Notes: generated by a model from the letters alone, not told the origin. Positions 45,172 to 55,930 are shown, counted from the first letter of the stretch. The stretch is DNA of 64,000 bases from Pseudomonadota bacterium (GCA_021324855.1 JAJPIG010000035.1:48417-112416); one strand, 5' to 3'. Program-made: numbers and translations.

Positions 45172-46155
45172 TCAGATGAGATACGGCCGCAGTTCGACCG
45201 GCTCGCGGGAGAGGTCGACGAAGGCCGGGTCTCGGCGTACGTAAAATTCGCTGCGCAGCCCATCGGGATCGAGCAGGAAGAAGCTCCGCTTTGACGGATG
45301 ATCGACGATCTTTTCCGGTGCAATTCCGTTCGCATCGAGCCGCCCGAGCGCGTCGCGCAGCGCAGCCTCATTGGCAAGCTCGAAGGAAACGTGATGGTAG
45401 GCCGGCGACGCGGCGCTACACAACGCCAGGTGAAAGCGATACGCCGGATGGCTGCCGCGCAGACAGGTGATCGAATTATCAACCGCGGACCACACCGGAC
45501 GCATCCCACCGACCGTCGTGTAGAAGTTCAGCATCACGGGGAGAGCGGCAGTCTCAATGACGACATGCGTAACGCGTTGCGGATGCACACTGGCGTTATC
45601 GACGGTACGGATCGCAGGGTTGGTGTCGTAGCGGCCATCGGTGAACGGCTCGCCGTTCTCAGGATCCCATGCGCCGCTGATCAGATTGAGCGGTCCGTGC
45701 AGCACCCTGCGCCAATCCTTGACGGTGTCGCAGTAGAACTCGACATAGTTGCCGTCGGGATCGACCATGTAGACGCTGTGCGCCACCTGGTGATCGACGG
45801 TCTGATCGAATGGAATCCGATCGTGTTTGATTTGCTTGAACGCAGCTACCAGCTCCGCTTCGTTCTCAAGTTCCCAGGCGATGTGATTGAGGCCGGGGTT
45901 GATACCGATACCTTCGGGAATCTGTAGTAATCCGTCGCGCCCGTAGCGCGCTTTTCCGCCGGTGGTCTCGATCATTCCGAGGTCGTGCGGCGTATGGCCG
46001 GTGCCGAGAAACGATGCGACCAGGCTGGGTTCGGTGAACTCGACGGTCAGCCCGCAGACCTGATTATAGAAGCGCTCCGATCGCGCGAGATCCTGCACCC
46101 ACAGGTTTGCATGACCCAATCGTCGTGGACGAAAATATGTGCTGTCGACGGCCAT
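45172..46155 (-). CDS. Two-domain VOC protein, type I extradiol dioxygenase-like
   Basis: A 327-aa vicinal-oxygen-chelate protein. Both halves hold a full His-His-Glu metal triad by spacing: His15, His91, Glu139 in the N-terminal half (LGHANLWV, LNHIAWEL, NYVEFYCD) and His197, His255, Glu303 in the C-terminal half (THVVIET, HHVSFEL, GLRSEFYV). Classical catechol 2,3-dioxygenases use only the C-terminal site. GGGAGGT eight bases before the ATG supports the start. The reaction is probably ring opening of a catechol. Confidence 0.87.
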   Translation of the reverse strand: MAVDSTYFRPRRLGHANLWVQDLARSERFYNQVCGLTVEFTEPSLVASFLGTGHTPHDLGMIETTGGKARYGRDGLLQIPEGIGINPGLNHIAWELENEAELVAAFKQIKHDRIPFDQTVDHQVAHSVYMVDPDGNYVEFYCDTVKDWRRVLHGPLNLISGAWDPENGEPFTDGRYDTNPAIRTVDNASVHPQRVTHVVIETAALPVMLNFYTTVGGMRPVWSAVDNSITCLRGSHPAYRFHLALCSAASPAYHHVSFELANEAALRDALGRLDANGIAPEKIVDHPSKRSFFLLDPDGLRSEFYVRRDPAFVDLSREPVELRPYLI

Positions 46156-46661
46156 CGACGTTTACCTCCCGGGCGCGCGACGAGCGACTCTCTCTTCGGC
46201 TGTCGAGACAATGAAATAGGGCGAGCCCTCATGTCAACGCAGCTTTGTTCGGTATCGTGGCCTGCGCCTTGCCGGTCAATGGTCTGCTTGATTTAGTGGC
46301 AAGGCCGAGGACGTTCGGAACGCTGGGGATTATTTCGTCAAGCCGATCTGCAACGCGTCGATCCTCGTGGCACGCGACGATCGCGGAAGGTGAACTGGTT
46401 TTTTCGCAATCGCAGGGCGCGGCGAAAACCAAGGACGGCCGCCCCTACAACCATCTCTATGGTCATCTATCAGTGCCGCTGTGTCGCGCCTTGCCGCATT
46501 ACAAAGAGTGCTACGACGGGCGCGGACACGCGACGTCCACCACAAGCTAAGAGGGAGCTGCACTGCATACACGCAGCCCCCTCGTGAGGATACTGACGGC
46601 GGTCCGAAGCCGCCGTCCTAACATCGACATCTAGTCGAATGCTAGCGATCTGGTCTGAACA
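46156..46661. other. Intergenic region without a supported gene
   Basis: About 500 bp between the VOC and Hsp20 genes. The plus strand near 46370-46480 translates to AEGELVFSQSQGAAKTKDGR, faintly like the core of SnoaL/NTF2-type proteins, but no start, end or full domain is present. It may be a remnant. A promoter for the VOC operon is expected just upstream of 46155. Confidence 0.3.
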
Positions 46662-47153
46662 TTATCCGGCTTGTTGCTCGATCTGCTTCTTTTCCTCCGC
46701 TTGGACTTCAATTGGAATTTTGCGTCCTACCAGCTCGGGTGACGCAGGCATTGTCAGTTCGAGCACGCCGTGCCGGTAGGTGGCTTTAATCCGGTCGCCT
46801 TGGACGCCCTTGGGCAAAGTCATCGAGCGTTCGAACCTGCCGTAACTGATCTCACTTGACTCGAGTTCCTGGTTGCGCTCGTCGCGATGCCGCTCGCGCG
46901 ATGCCCTAATGGTCAGCGTGTCACCTGCGACCGAAATATCAATGTCCTTAGGATCGATCCCGGGCAGATCGATCCGCATGACCCAATTGCCATCCCTGAA
47001 AAACGACTCAACCGCTGGCCACATGATCATCGAATTAGTGAGGCCGCGATAGCCGATTTCGCCGAAGAAGCGGTCAAACAGTTCGTCCATATTTTTGCGG
47101 AAGCGATCGATGGACGGCCATCCTGAGAACCAAGGCTGAAGTTCACCCAGCAT
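46662..47153 (-). CDS. Small heat-shock protein (Hsp20)
   Basis: A 163-aa alpha-crystallin chaperone that holds unfolding proteins. The crystallin domain runs from about 45 to 140, from NWVMRIDLPGIDPKDIDISV to YRHGVLELTMPAS (the G-V-L motif). The C-terminal IPIEVQ supplies the I-x-I/V anchoring motif for oligomers. The ATG at 47153 has AAAGGAGGTGATG before it and shares an A with the TGA of the TPR gene. Last gene of the groES-groEL-TPR-hsp20 row. Confidence 0.9.
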   Translation of the reverse strand: MLGELQPWFSGWPSIDRFRKNMDELFDRFFGEIGYRGLTNSMIMWPAVESFFRDGNWVMRIDLPGIDPKDIDISVAGDTLTIRASRERHRDERNQELESSEISYGRFERSMTLPKGVQGDRIKATYRHGVLELTMPASPELVGRKIPIEVQAEEKKQIEQQAG

Positions 47154-47968
47154 CAATCATCACCTCCTTTGGCACTTATTGGGCCGAGCTTCCATTGGCT
47201 CACGCCTCCCAATTCCAAAACTAACTCAGGACCCGCGCGATGCAAGGGGGTAGGATTAGCGGAGGGAGGTGGTGCTTGTGCGCCGGCGGCAGCGCGGGAA
47301 ACCGAAGGAGCATCGTCGCGCCCGGCCTCGGCGGCGTCGGCTACAGCCGTGCCGTTAAGAATCGCCAGGTTGGCCTTTGCGGGTAGGTATCGCGGATTCT
47401 CGGCCAGCAAAGCTGACCATTCCTCCCGGGCGCGCGCATAGTTGCCCCGTTCGGCGTACACAATGGCCAGAGTATTACGGATGTCGGGATCTCGCGGATT
47501 AAGCTCCAGCGCGGTAAGCGCCTCCTGCTCAGCCTGACTCAGCATACCTAGGCGCTCATAGACAAGCGCAAGATTGTAATGCGGCTCCACGTGCCCCTGC
47601 GCGAGCAGTTCCGATACTTTTAGAGCATCTGCGGCTAGCCGGAAATCCGTCCGCTGGAAATAGGCGAGCCCGAGGTTCAGAAAGAGGGTCCAATCGGTCA
47701 GACCGAGTTCGATTGCGCGCCGATACTCAGCCAACTCGAAGCCGTATTTTCCTGCCATCGCGTACGCAAAACCCAAGTGGTAGTGCGCGAGCGCATTTCG
47801 GGGTTCACGCACAAGAACCTGTCGGTGTAGGCGGATCGCCTCAGGATAGTTTTCAACTCCGAGGAAGTAATCTGCCCTGACGTTGCATATCTCCTGACCG
47901 ACTCCCGAATGACGCTCGATTTGAGCCGTGGCCGAACGAACTGGAGTCAGAGCGAAAAGGACGATCAA
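47153..47968 (-). CDS. TPR-repeat protein, periplasmic or membrane-anchored (likely frameshifted start)
   Basis: A 271-aa chain with about five tetratricopeptide repeats (ALAHYHLGFAYAMAGKYGFE, WTLFLNLGLAYFQR, HYNLALVYERLGMLSQAEQE, IRNTLAIVYAERGNYARARE) and a low-complexity C-terminus. The only start in this frame is a weak TTG. A perfect ribosome-binding site (AAAGGAGGTGAGG) and GTG lie at 48025-48043 in another frame. Adding one G to the GGGG run at 47992-47995 joins them into MSGYDQTKRGPG + VVKRLLQVLIVLFALTP, a good signal-anchor. So the true gene may start at 48027. Confidence 0.8.
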   Translation of the reverse strand: MIVLFALTPVRSATAQIERHSGVGQEICNVRADYFLGVENYPEAIRLHRQVLVREPRNALAHYHLGFAYAMAGKYGFELAEYRRAIELGLTDWTLFLNLGLAYFQRTDFRLAADALKVSELLAQGHVEPHYNLALVYERLGMLSQAEQEALTALELNPRDPDIRNTLAIVYAERGNYARAREEWSALLAENPRYLPAKANLAILNGTAVADAAEAGRDDAPSVSRAAAGAQAPPPSANPTPLHRAGPELVLELGGVSQWKLGPISAKGGDD

Positions 47969-48264
47969 GACCTGAAGCAGTCGTTTTACTACCCCGGACC
48001 GCGTTTGGTCTGGTCATAACCCGACACTTTCCTCACCTCCTTTAATCAAACTAGTGCGGACCGCGCGCCCTCGCTACAGCAGTCAACCGGCAAAGGGGAA
48101 CCGGCGGGTCTCGCCGACCCGCTGGAGGAAGCGCGCGGACCCGCATAAACTCTTGCGGCGCTTACTGATCAAGCAAGCCTAAAGGAACTTAGGCCGCGCT
48201 CTCGCCGCTTCCTCCTTGGAGGCTTATCTGGAGTTGTGGCCTTTTCGGTTTCAGGTCCTCGCAT

Positions 48265-48313
48265 TTGGCTTCTAACCTTTTTTTGCGTCTTTGAACTTGG
48301 CCTTAGAAGCCAA
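48265..48313. repeat. 11-bp inverted repeat behind groEL
   Basis: TTGGCTTCTAA (48265-48275) and its exact complement (48303-48313) flank a 27-nt segment with a T7 run on the plus strand. It lies about 50 bp after the groEL stop. It may be a 3' processing or terminator structure. The rest of 48028-48364 holds no gene; it has only small hairpins (for example 48177-48194). Confidence 0.4.
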
Positions 48314-48364
48314 CCTCAAACTACGTTCCATAAAATGAACTCCGCCCTCTCCTCCATTCATCGG

Positions 48365-49987
<1,623 letters not shown>

Positions 49988-50019
49988 TTAGCCTCCCTTT
50001 CTCTTTCACCAATCAACAG

Positions 50020-50310
50020 TCACGCTTCGATTACCCCGAGGATGTCACTCTCGCGCAGGATAAGGTGCTCTTCTCCATCAAGCTTGATGTCGCTTCCGGA
50101 ATACTTCCCAAACAAAATTTTGTCCCCAGCCTTTACCTCCAGCGGCAAGACCTTGCCATCGTCAAGGGTTTTCCCGTTACCCACGGCCATGATCTGACCC
50201 TCCTGTGGTTTCTCCTTAGCCGTATCCGGGATGATGATGCCGCCTTTGGTTTTCTCCTCCTCCTGGATTCTCTTGACCAATACCCGATCACCAAGTGGCC
50301 TCAGTTTCAT
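50020..50310 (-). CDS. groES: Co-chaperonin GroES
   Basis: A 96-aa co-chaperonin. [15 protein letters not shown] is the family start, [19 protein letters not shown] is the mobile loop that docks on GroEL, and [13 protein letters not shown] is the C-terminus. GGAGG precedes the ATG at 50310. The leader contains a terminator-like hairpin just upstream. Confidence 0.97.
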   Translation of the reverse strand: MKLRPLGDRVLVKRIQEEEKTKGGIIIPDTAKEKPQEGQIMAVGNGKTLDDGKVLPLEVKAGDKILFGKYSGSDIKLDGEEHLILRESDILGVIEA

Positions 50311-50334
50311 AGTCCAGCCTCCTTTACGGCCTTG

Positions 50335-50370
50335 AAAACAAAAAAAGCTGCGGCTGGGCAGCCGCAGCTT
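50335..50370 (-). terminator. Intrinsic terminator in the groES leader (possible attenuator)
   Basis: On the minus strand an 11-12-bp, nearly all-GC stem (50345-50370) with a very short loop is followed by seven T and then GTTTT. It ends about 25 nt before the groES ATG and lies downstream of a promoter-like sequence. No gene upstream on this strand needs a terminator. Confidence 0.75.
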
Positions 50371-50425
50371 CTCCCTGGCTTTGCCATGGCCGCTGCCATA
50401 GCTGACCCAATTCCTTTGATCATGC

Positions 50426-50454
50426 TTAATGTGCACGGCGTCGTGTCCTGTCAA
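50426..50454 (-). promoter_or_regulatory. Candidate promoter for groESL
   Basis: A perfect -35 hexamer TTGACA (50454-50449) is followed after 17 bp by CATTAA (50431-50426), a poor -10. A CCCC run before the -35 (50455-50458) recalls heat-shock promoters but does not fit their spacing. No CIRCE repeat was found. A start near 50419 would give a leader of about 110 nt including the terminator hairpin. Confidence 0.4.
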
Positions 50455-50986
50455 GGGGTGCCAGAGCGAGAGTCTTTTGACGACCAAGCAAAAGGGGCCG
50501 AACTGCATGTATGCAGAGCCCATCTTGGTCGATTAGTTCAAGCAGCTACTGGAGCTACCGGCCCGAGATGTGCGGTGTTCCTGCCCCTTGCACGAGTTTG
50601 ATCCGTGATTATCGATAAAATCGAAAACTCAACTGCAAGGAGCATTGTGAAGCGATGCATGCACTTCGTGGTTGGTCGCCGATACCCGGCCTAATGCGCA
50701 TGCGCGCCAGCGTTCGGCGGATGGGCCAAACCTTGCAACGGCTCTGGAGACGCTCGGGTGAACGCGGCGGTTCTGCTGGCCTTGGGCTCACCAATCGCCT
50801 GAGCCGGCGGCGGGGCAGCCTGGGTTAATTTGAGCCTCCGGGCGTCGTGACACACAAGACGGGAACTTTGGGTGCGGGAAGCACGCGTGTCCGCGCATTC
50901 CAAGCGTCGTGGCCCCTCCCGATTCGCGTCACACGAGGCAAGGAGCGGCGGTCAATTCAGTTCAAGGAAATATAAGAATTACGAAA
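50455..50986. other. Intergenic region between groES and the glycosyltransferase
   Basis: About 530 bp with no gene that I can support. The plus-strand promoter of the glycosyltransferase operon should lie towards its right end. Open frames here lack family likeness and ribosome-binding sites. Confidence 0.35.
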
Positions 50987-52111
50987 ATGCTGAACAAGGC
51001 TCGTCGCCGCCTTCGCATCGCGCAGGTGGCTCCTCTTTACGAAAGCGTTCCGCCCATTCTCTATGGCGGAACCGAACGTGTCGTCGCCTATCTAACCGAG
51101 GAGTTGATCAGGCGAGGACACGAGGTAACCCTGTTCGCATCGGGCGATTCTACAGCCGCCGCGCCTATCGAAGCGGTCCAGCCGGCGGCGCTCAGACAGC
51201 GTGGGCTGGTTCCTTGGGGAAACAGCCTCCACCTGCCGATGCTCAGCGAGGTTTTTGACAATGCGGATCGCTTCGATGTGATCCATTGTCACCTGGACTA
51301 CTGGAGTTTCCCGTTCGCCCGAATGGTCAGCACGCCGAGCATCACGACGCTGCACGGCCGCCTCGACATACCTGAGCTTCTTGGCGTCTATCGCTACTAT
51401 TCCGAGGCGCCTGTCGTATCGATCAGCGACGCGCAGCGCGAACCGCTGCCGGAACTTAATTGGGTGGGCACGGTTCACCACGGTCTGCCGGGCGAGCTGC
51501 TCAGGTTCAATCCTGGCCCGGGCAAGTATCTGGCCTTCCTCGGCCGTATCTCGCCGGAGAAACGTCCCGACCTTGCCATCGAAGTCGCCCAACGTGTCGG
51601 AATGCCGCTTAAGATCGCCGCCAAGGTCGACGCCGTCGATCAAGAGTATTTCGAGAGCAAAATCCGGCCACTTCTCGAGGGCGAAGACGTCGAGTTCATT
51701 GGAGAGATAAGCGAACGGGAAAAGAGCGAGTTCCTCGGCAATGCGATGGCGCTTTTGTTCCCGGTCGACTGGCCCGAGCCGTTTGGCCTGGTCATGATCG
51801 AGGCGCTGGCCTGCGGCACACCCGTCATAGCCCGTCCGTGCGGATCCGTCCCTGAGGTCTTGAGAGATGGCGTAAGCGGATTCATGGCCCTCACCGTTGA
51901 GGAGCTTGTAGATGCGGTACGCCGTGTTCCTTCCCTCTCGCGGCGGACCTGCCGGGCTGAATTCGAATCGCGCTTCACGGTCGAAGTGATGGTGGAAAAC
52001 TACGAGCGGCTGTATTACCGGCTCGTCGATGAAAGCCGGAGGCGGGTTCGGAGCGATTGCCGCCCTTCTCGCGCAATAGTGCAAACGTTGGCGACAGGTG
52101 GAGGATCATGA
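50987..52111 (+). CDS. Glycosyltransferase family 4 protein
   Basis: A 374-aa GT-B enzyme. The N-terminal domain has IAQVAPLYESVPPILYGGTE, the acceptor-side glycine loop. The C-terminal domain has LAFLGRISPEKRPDLAIEVA and the E-x7-E donor motif EPFGLVMIEALACGTPVIAR. The ATG at 50987 follows AAGGAA. It overlaps or abuts the debranching-enzyme gene, so the two probably make or remodel one glucan or glycoside. Donor and acceptor unknown. Confidence 0.88.
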   Translation: MLNKARRRLRIAQVAPLYESVPPILYGGTERVVAYLTEELIRRGHEVTLFASGDSTAAAPIEAVQPAALRQRGLVPWGNSLHLPMLSEVFDNADRFDVIHCHLDYWSFPFARMVSTPSITTLHGRLDIPELLGVYRYYSEAPVVSISDAQREPLPELNWVGTVHHGLPGELLRFNPGPGKYLAFLGRISPEKRPDLAIEVAQRVGMPLKIAAKVDAVDQEYFESKIRPLLEGEDVEFIGEISEREKSEFLGNAMALLFPVDWPEPFGLVMIEALACGTPVIARPCGSVPEVLRDGVSGFMALTVEELVDAVRRVPSLSRRTCRAEFESRFTVEVMVENYERLYYRLVDESRRRVRSDCRPSRAIVQTLATGGGS

Positions 52112-52163
52112 AGTTGGCGGCCGGATCTTGAGATGGCGTGCCTCCGAGCAGCAGTCGGAGGCG

Positions 52164-54329
52164 ATGATCAAGGTCGGCTCTGAATTCTATATCCGCGCCT
52201 CGTCGCTCACTTCACGCCGCGCCACCCGCGTCCTGGTAAACGGCGAGAGCTTCGCCGTCTTCGAAGTCGGGGGCGACATTCTCGAGGCGCCGAAGGAGAC
52301 TCTTGGCTTTTTCCATCGCGACACTCGTTACGTCAGCCGCTTCGAGTTGAAGATTGCCGGAGAGACTCCTTATTATCTCAATTCTTACTCGAGCCGCGAG
52401 AACGCGCAGCTCCGGATCAACCTGAGCAATCCCGATCTCGGCGTTAGCGGCGACAGCATCGCGCTTCCGCGAAACTCCATTCAAATCGAACGCAACTGGG
52501 TCATTGCAGGAGCTGTGCTGTTCCACAAGGTAACCTTGCGAAATTATGCGCGCCTTACGGTCGAAATTCCGCTCGACTTTCTCTTCGGCGCCGATTTCGC
52601 AGACGTCTTCGAGGTCCGTGGCTTCAGGCGAACGAGCTACGGACGCCGCCTTGCCCCGCTGGTGACGCGCGACACCGTGACGTTCGTCTATCATGGGCTC
52701 GACGGCATGAAGAGGTTCACGCAGCTCGCGTTTCAGTCGGCGCCCGTCACGCTCGAGGCGGGCCGCGCCTCCTTTCTCGTGCGCCTCAAGCCGGACGAAC
52801 AGAAGGAAGTTGAAGTCCGAATTCTTTGCGGATGCGAAGAGGCGAGCAGCAGCCAAACTCCCACACGGTTCGACGACGCGTTGATGCAGCGGCGCGCGGA
52901 GATCGAACGCTTGGATGCCGGGTGGGCCAGGATTAGCGCGAGTCACGAATCGCTCGACCTCCTGTTGCAACGTTCGATCGCGGATTTGACCTCGATGATG
53001 CGGTTCGCGCCGGAAGGCACATTTCTGATGGCCGGCATCCCTTGGTTTGCCACCTTGTTCGGCCGTGACAGCATGCTCACCGCGCTCTTCGCGCTGCCAC
53101 TCAATCCGGCGCTGGCGGTCGGTACGCTCAAGACGCTCGCAAGCTTGCAAGGCTCGCAGAGTGACTCAGCGCGCGACGAGCAGCCGGGGAAGATCGTCCA
53201 TGAAATCCGCGGCGGCGAACTGGCTGCGATCGGAGAAGTGCCCTTCGCGCGCTATTACGGGAGCGTCGACTCGACCCCGCTGTTTCTCTGGCTGCTGGGT
53301 CGTTACGTAGAGACGACCGGCGACCTCGAACTCGGCGAACGACTTTGGAGCAACGCCGAGCGCGCGCTTGATTGGATCGAGCGCTGGGGTGACCGCGACG
53401 GAGACTTATATGTTGAGTACTTTCGCGAGACTCCGCGAGGACTTGCCAACCAGGGATGGAAGGACTCGTTCGACGCGATTTCGCATGCGGACGGAACTCT
53501 CGCGCAGGCCCCGATCGCCCTTTGCGAAGTTCAAGGCTACGTGTACGCGGCCTACACCTGCATCGCGCCCGTTGCGCGACGGCTCGGCCGCGAAGAACTG
53601 GCGGCCAGGCTCGATGAGCGCGCCGCCTTACTCCGCTCGCGATTCTCGCATGATTTCTGGCTCGACCATGAGGGCACGGTCGCCCTCGCGCTCGACGCTG
53701 AAAAACGGCCGTGCCGCGTGATGTCTTCCAACGCGGGGCATTGCCTGACCACGGGTCTGCTCAATCGGGAACAGGCCGACGCACTCGCCGAGCGGCTGAT
53801 GCGTGGAGATATGTTCACAGGATGGGGAGTCAGAACGCTGAGCTCGAAAGAGCGGCGCTACAACCCGATGAGTTACCACAACGGCTCGGTGTGGCCGCAC
53901 GATAACGCTCTTATCGCGGCCGGCCTCGCTCGCTACAACCGGCGTCAGGACGCGGTTCGGATCCTTGACGGCCTGCTGCAAGCCGCCGGACAATTCAAAA
54001 CCGGATCCCTGCCGGAACTATTTTGCGGCTTCCCCCGCGACGAGCGTTTGGGACCCGTCCCCTATCCGGTCGCGTGCCATCCCCAGGCGTGGTCGGCGGC
54101 CAGCATTTTCATGATCCTGCAGGCTATGCTTGGAATCGAAGTGATGGGCTTCGATCGCAAGCTCGTCATCGACTCACCGACGATGCCTGAGTGGTTGGAC
54201 TGGCTCAGGATTGAAGGTCTGAAGGTGGGCGATGGCGAGGTTTCATTGATACTGCGACGGGTACCGGAGGGCACTTCGGTCAGCATCATCGAACGCCGTG
54301 GCAACGTGAGCATCGAAGTCCTCAAATAG
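52164..54329 (+). CDS. Glycogen debranching enzyme-like amylo-alpha-1,6-glucosidase
   Basis: A 721-aa protein. The N-terminal beta-sandwich (about 1-215) contains NGESFAVFEVGGDILEAPKE and HRDTRYVSRFELKI, the bacterial debranching N-terminal domain. The (alpha/alpha)6 GH domain follows, with GIPWFATLFGRDSMLTALF, GWKDSFDAISHADG and SYHNGSVWPHDNALIA. It would hydrolyse alpha-1,6 branches or another glucoside. ATG at 52164 is chosen; a GTG at 52098 overlapping the glycosyltransferase is the alternative. HtrA follows 87 bp later. Confidence 0.87.
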   Translation: MIKVGSEFYIRASSLTSRRATRVLVNGESFAVFEVGGDILEAPKETLGFFHRDTRYVSRFELKIAGETPYYLNSYSSRENAQLRINLSNPDLGVSGDSIALPRNSIQIERNWVIAGAVLFHKVTLRNYARLTVEIPLDFLFGADFADVFEVRGFRRTSYGRRLAPLVTRDTVTFVYHGLDGMKRFTQLAFQSAPVTLEAGRASFLVRLKPDEQKEVEVRILCGCEEASSSQTPTRFDDALMQRRAEIERLDAGWARISASHESLDLLLQRSIADLTSMMRFAPEGTFLMAGIPWFATLFGRDSMLTALFALPLNPALAVGTLKTLASLQGSQSDSARDEQPGKIVHEIRGGELAAIGEVPFARYYGSVDSTPLFLWLLGRYVETTGDLELGERLWSNAERALDWIERWGDRDGDLYVEYFRETPRGLANQGWKDSFDAISHADGTLAQAPIALCEVQGYVYAAYTCIAPVARRLGREELAARLDERAALLRSRFSHDFWLDHEGTVALALDAEKRPCRVMSSNAGHCLTTGLLNREQADALAERLMRGDMFTGWGVRTLSSKERRYNPMSYHNGSVWPHDNALIAAGLARYNRRQDAVRILDGLLQAAGQFKTGSLPELFCGFPRDERLGPVPYPVACHPQAWSAASIFMILQAMLGIEVMGFDRKLVIDSPTMPEWLDWLRIEGLKVGDGEVSLILRRVPEGTSVSIIERRGNVSIEVLK

Positions 54330-54416
54330 CCCGGCAAACCTTTCCGCACTGAGTGCTATCCGAACGGGCGACGTCTGACCAGCGGACAGACTGAAAGATG
54401 CATAGAGAATAGATAC

Positions 54417-55202
54417 GTGTTACGGTTTGCGCAGCTCACATTTCTTGCGGCGCTGGGCTTCAGTACGCTTGCGCTCGCCACAGGATCCTGCGCGCTCGCT
54501 GCAAGTGCGGATGGCATGTTTCTGCGGCGCTCGCCCGTTGTTTTGGCAATTCAAAATGCCGCGCCAGCCGTGGTCAATATCGCCGCCCAGCGAACGATTA
54601 TGGTGCGCCCGTTCATCTTCGAAGATCCGATGTTTCAACAGTTCTTCGGGCAGTTTGTCGATCCGCGCGCTTTCCGCCCGCACGAGGAAAAAGAGACCTC
54701 CCTTGGCTCCGGCTTTATAGTCTCTTCCGACGGCCTCGTGCTCACCAACCGTCACGTCGTCCAGGGGCTGTCCACAATCAAAGTGCAGATGGAAGACGGA
54801 CGCACCTACTCCGGACGGCTGGTCGCCCTGGCGCCCAAATCTGACCTGGCCTTGATCAAGATCAAACCGAACGGCGCGCTCCCGACGGCGATACTGGGCA
54901 CTGCGGAAGACCTGATGATCGGTGAGACTGCGATCGCCATCGGAAATCCATTCGGGTTGTCCCACACCGTCACCGTTGGCGTCGTCAGCGCCCTGCATCG
55001 TTCGCTGTCGCAGGGAGACTATGCGAATTTGATCCAAACCGACGCGGCGATAAATCCCGGCAACTCAGGCGGCCCTCTGCTCAACATCCTGGGCACAGTG
55101 ATCGGCGTGAACACGGCAATCTACGCGCAGGCCCAGGGTATTGGTTTCGCCATTCCGGTGGACGAAGCCAAAGAGCTTATTGAGGCGTACCGTTCACAGT
55201 AA
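54417..55202 (+). CDS. HtrA/DegP-like periplasmic serine protease without PDZ domain
   Basis: A 261-aa trypsin-fold protease. The signal peptide is residues 1-29 (ending AAS). The triad is His113 (TNRHVV), Asp143 (SDLALI) and Ser217 (NPGNSGGPLL). After ANPFGL-type and FAIPVDEAKELI segments the protein stops, so the one or two PDZ domains of DegP/DegS are absent. The start is a GTG at 54417; no better one is seen. It faces the J-domain gene. Confidence 0.9.
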   Translation: MLRFAQLTFLAALGFSTLALATGSCALAASADGMFLRRSPVVLAIQNAAPAVVNIAAQRTIMVRPFIFEDPMFQQFFGQFVDPRAFRPHEEKETSLGSGFIVSSDGLVLTNRHVVQGLSTIKVQMEDGRTYSGRLVALAPKSDLALIKIKPNGALPTAILGTAEDLMIGETAIAIGNPFGLSHTVTVGVVSALHRSLSQGDYANLIQTDAAINPGNSGGPLLNILGTVIGVNTAIYAQAQGIGFAIPVDEAKELIEAYRSQ

Positions 55203-55285
55203 CGTCTAGGCACTGCTGAAGGATTGAATCAGCCGCGAAATAGCAGGCTGTCAGCGCAGCAGCATGCTGGCGCAATGAGGGAGAA

Positions 55286-55930
55286 TCAGCTCACAGCTAC
55301 CGTCACGTCCAACAACAGATTATCTATCCCGATGTCTCTTAGAGCCACTTCAAACGTCTCGCCGTCCCGGGTGCCGGGCGGAATCTCGAGCATCAAGTCG
55401 CGCTTGCCTTCAACAGATCCACGGCCGTAGCAGTTTGGGCAGATTCTCCACAATCCTCCGGTCCCGTCGCAGCGCGGGCAAACGAAGTACGAAGGCAGCT
55501 CGAACGGCACCCGACAGCCAAATCGCGCCTCTTCTTCGTTCAGCATCGCCTCCACGACGAGCCGGCGAAAGCGCCCGCCACTTTTCTGGCGATAACCGAA
55601 AAAATTGCGCCCGACGTAATCGAGCAGCTCTTCTACAGGCGGGCGCACCATCAGGACGTCGCCTGGAACCGTGACGGGCGCTTTCGCATGCAGCGGCTCC
55701 GCCGACAAGGGCCGGCGGCGAATCGAAATCTCGACATCGTAGGAGCGGCGCCGGTCCGGATCGCTCAGAATCTCGTAAGCCTCGTGGACCTCGCGAAAAC
55801 GCTCCGGATCGGGATGCTCGCCTACGTCGGGGTGTACGTCGAAAACGATCCGGCGATACGCGCGCCTGATTTCGGCAGGCGCCGCCCCAGTTGAAACGCC
55901 GAGAACTCGATACAAATCTCGCCCGGGCAT
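55286..55930 (-). CDS. J-domain protein with a half zinc finger
   Basis: A 214-aa DnaJ-like co-chaperone. The J domain (residues 5-65: DLYRVLGVSTGAAPAEIRRA, then FDVHPDVG with HPD) stimulates DnaK. The middle lacks a G/F-rich stretch. Only two CxxCxGxG motifs are present (CPRCDGTG and CPNCYGRG, about 150-172), whereas full DnaJ has four. A C-terminal substrate-binding strand (LEIPPGTRDGETFEVAL) follows. It comes 36 bp after the hsp20 gene on the same strand. Confidence 0.87.
   Translation of the reverse strand: MPGRDLYRVLGVSTGAAPAEIRRAYRRIVFDVHPDVGEHPDPERFREVHEAYEILSDPDRRRSYDVEISIRRRPLSAEPLHAKAPVTVPGDVLMVRPPVEELLDYVGRNFFGYRQKSGGRFRRLVVEAMLNEEEARFGCRVPFELPSYFVCPRCDGTGGLWRICPNCYGRGSVEGKRDLMLEIPPGTRDGETFEVALRDIGIDNLLLDVTVAVS

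Noticed and set aside
46370..46490. SnoaL/NTF2-like fragment
   Set aside because: Only about 20 residues are suggestive; no start, no full domain.
50311..50986. CIRCE element upstream of groES
   Set aside because: No TTAGCACTC-N9-GAGTGCTAA-like pair was found.
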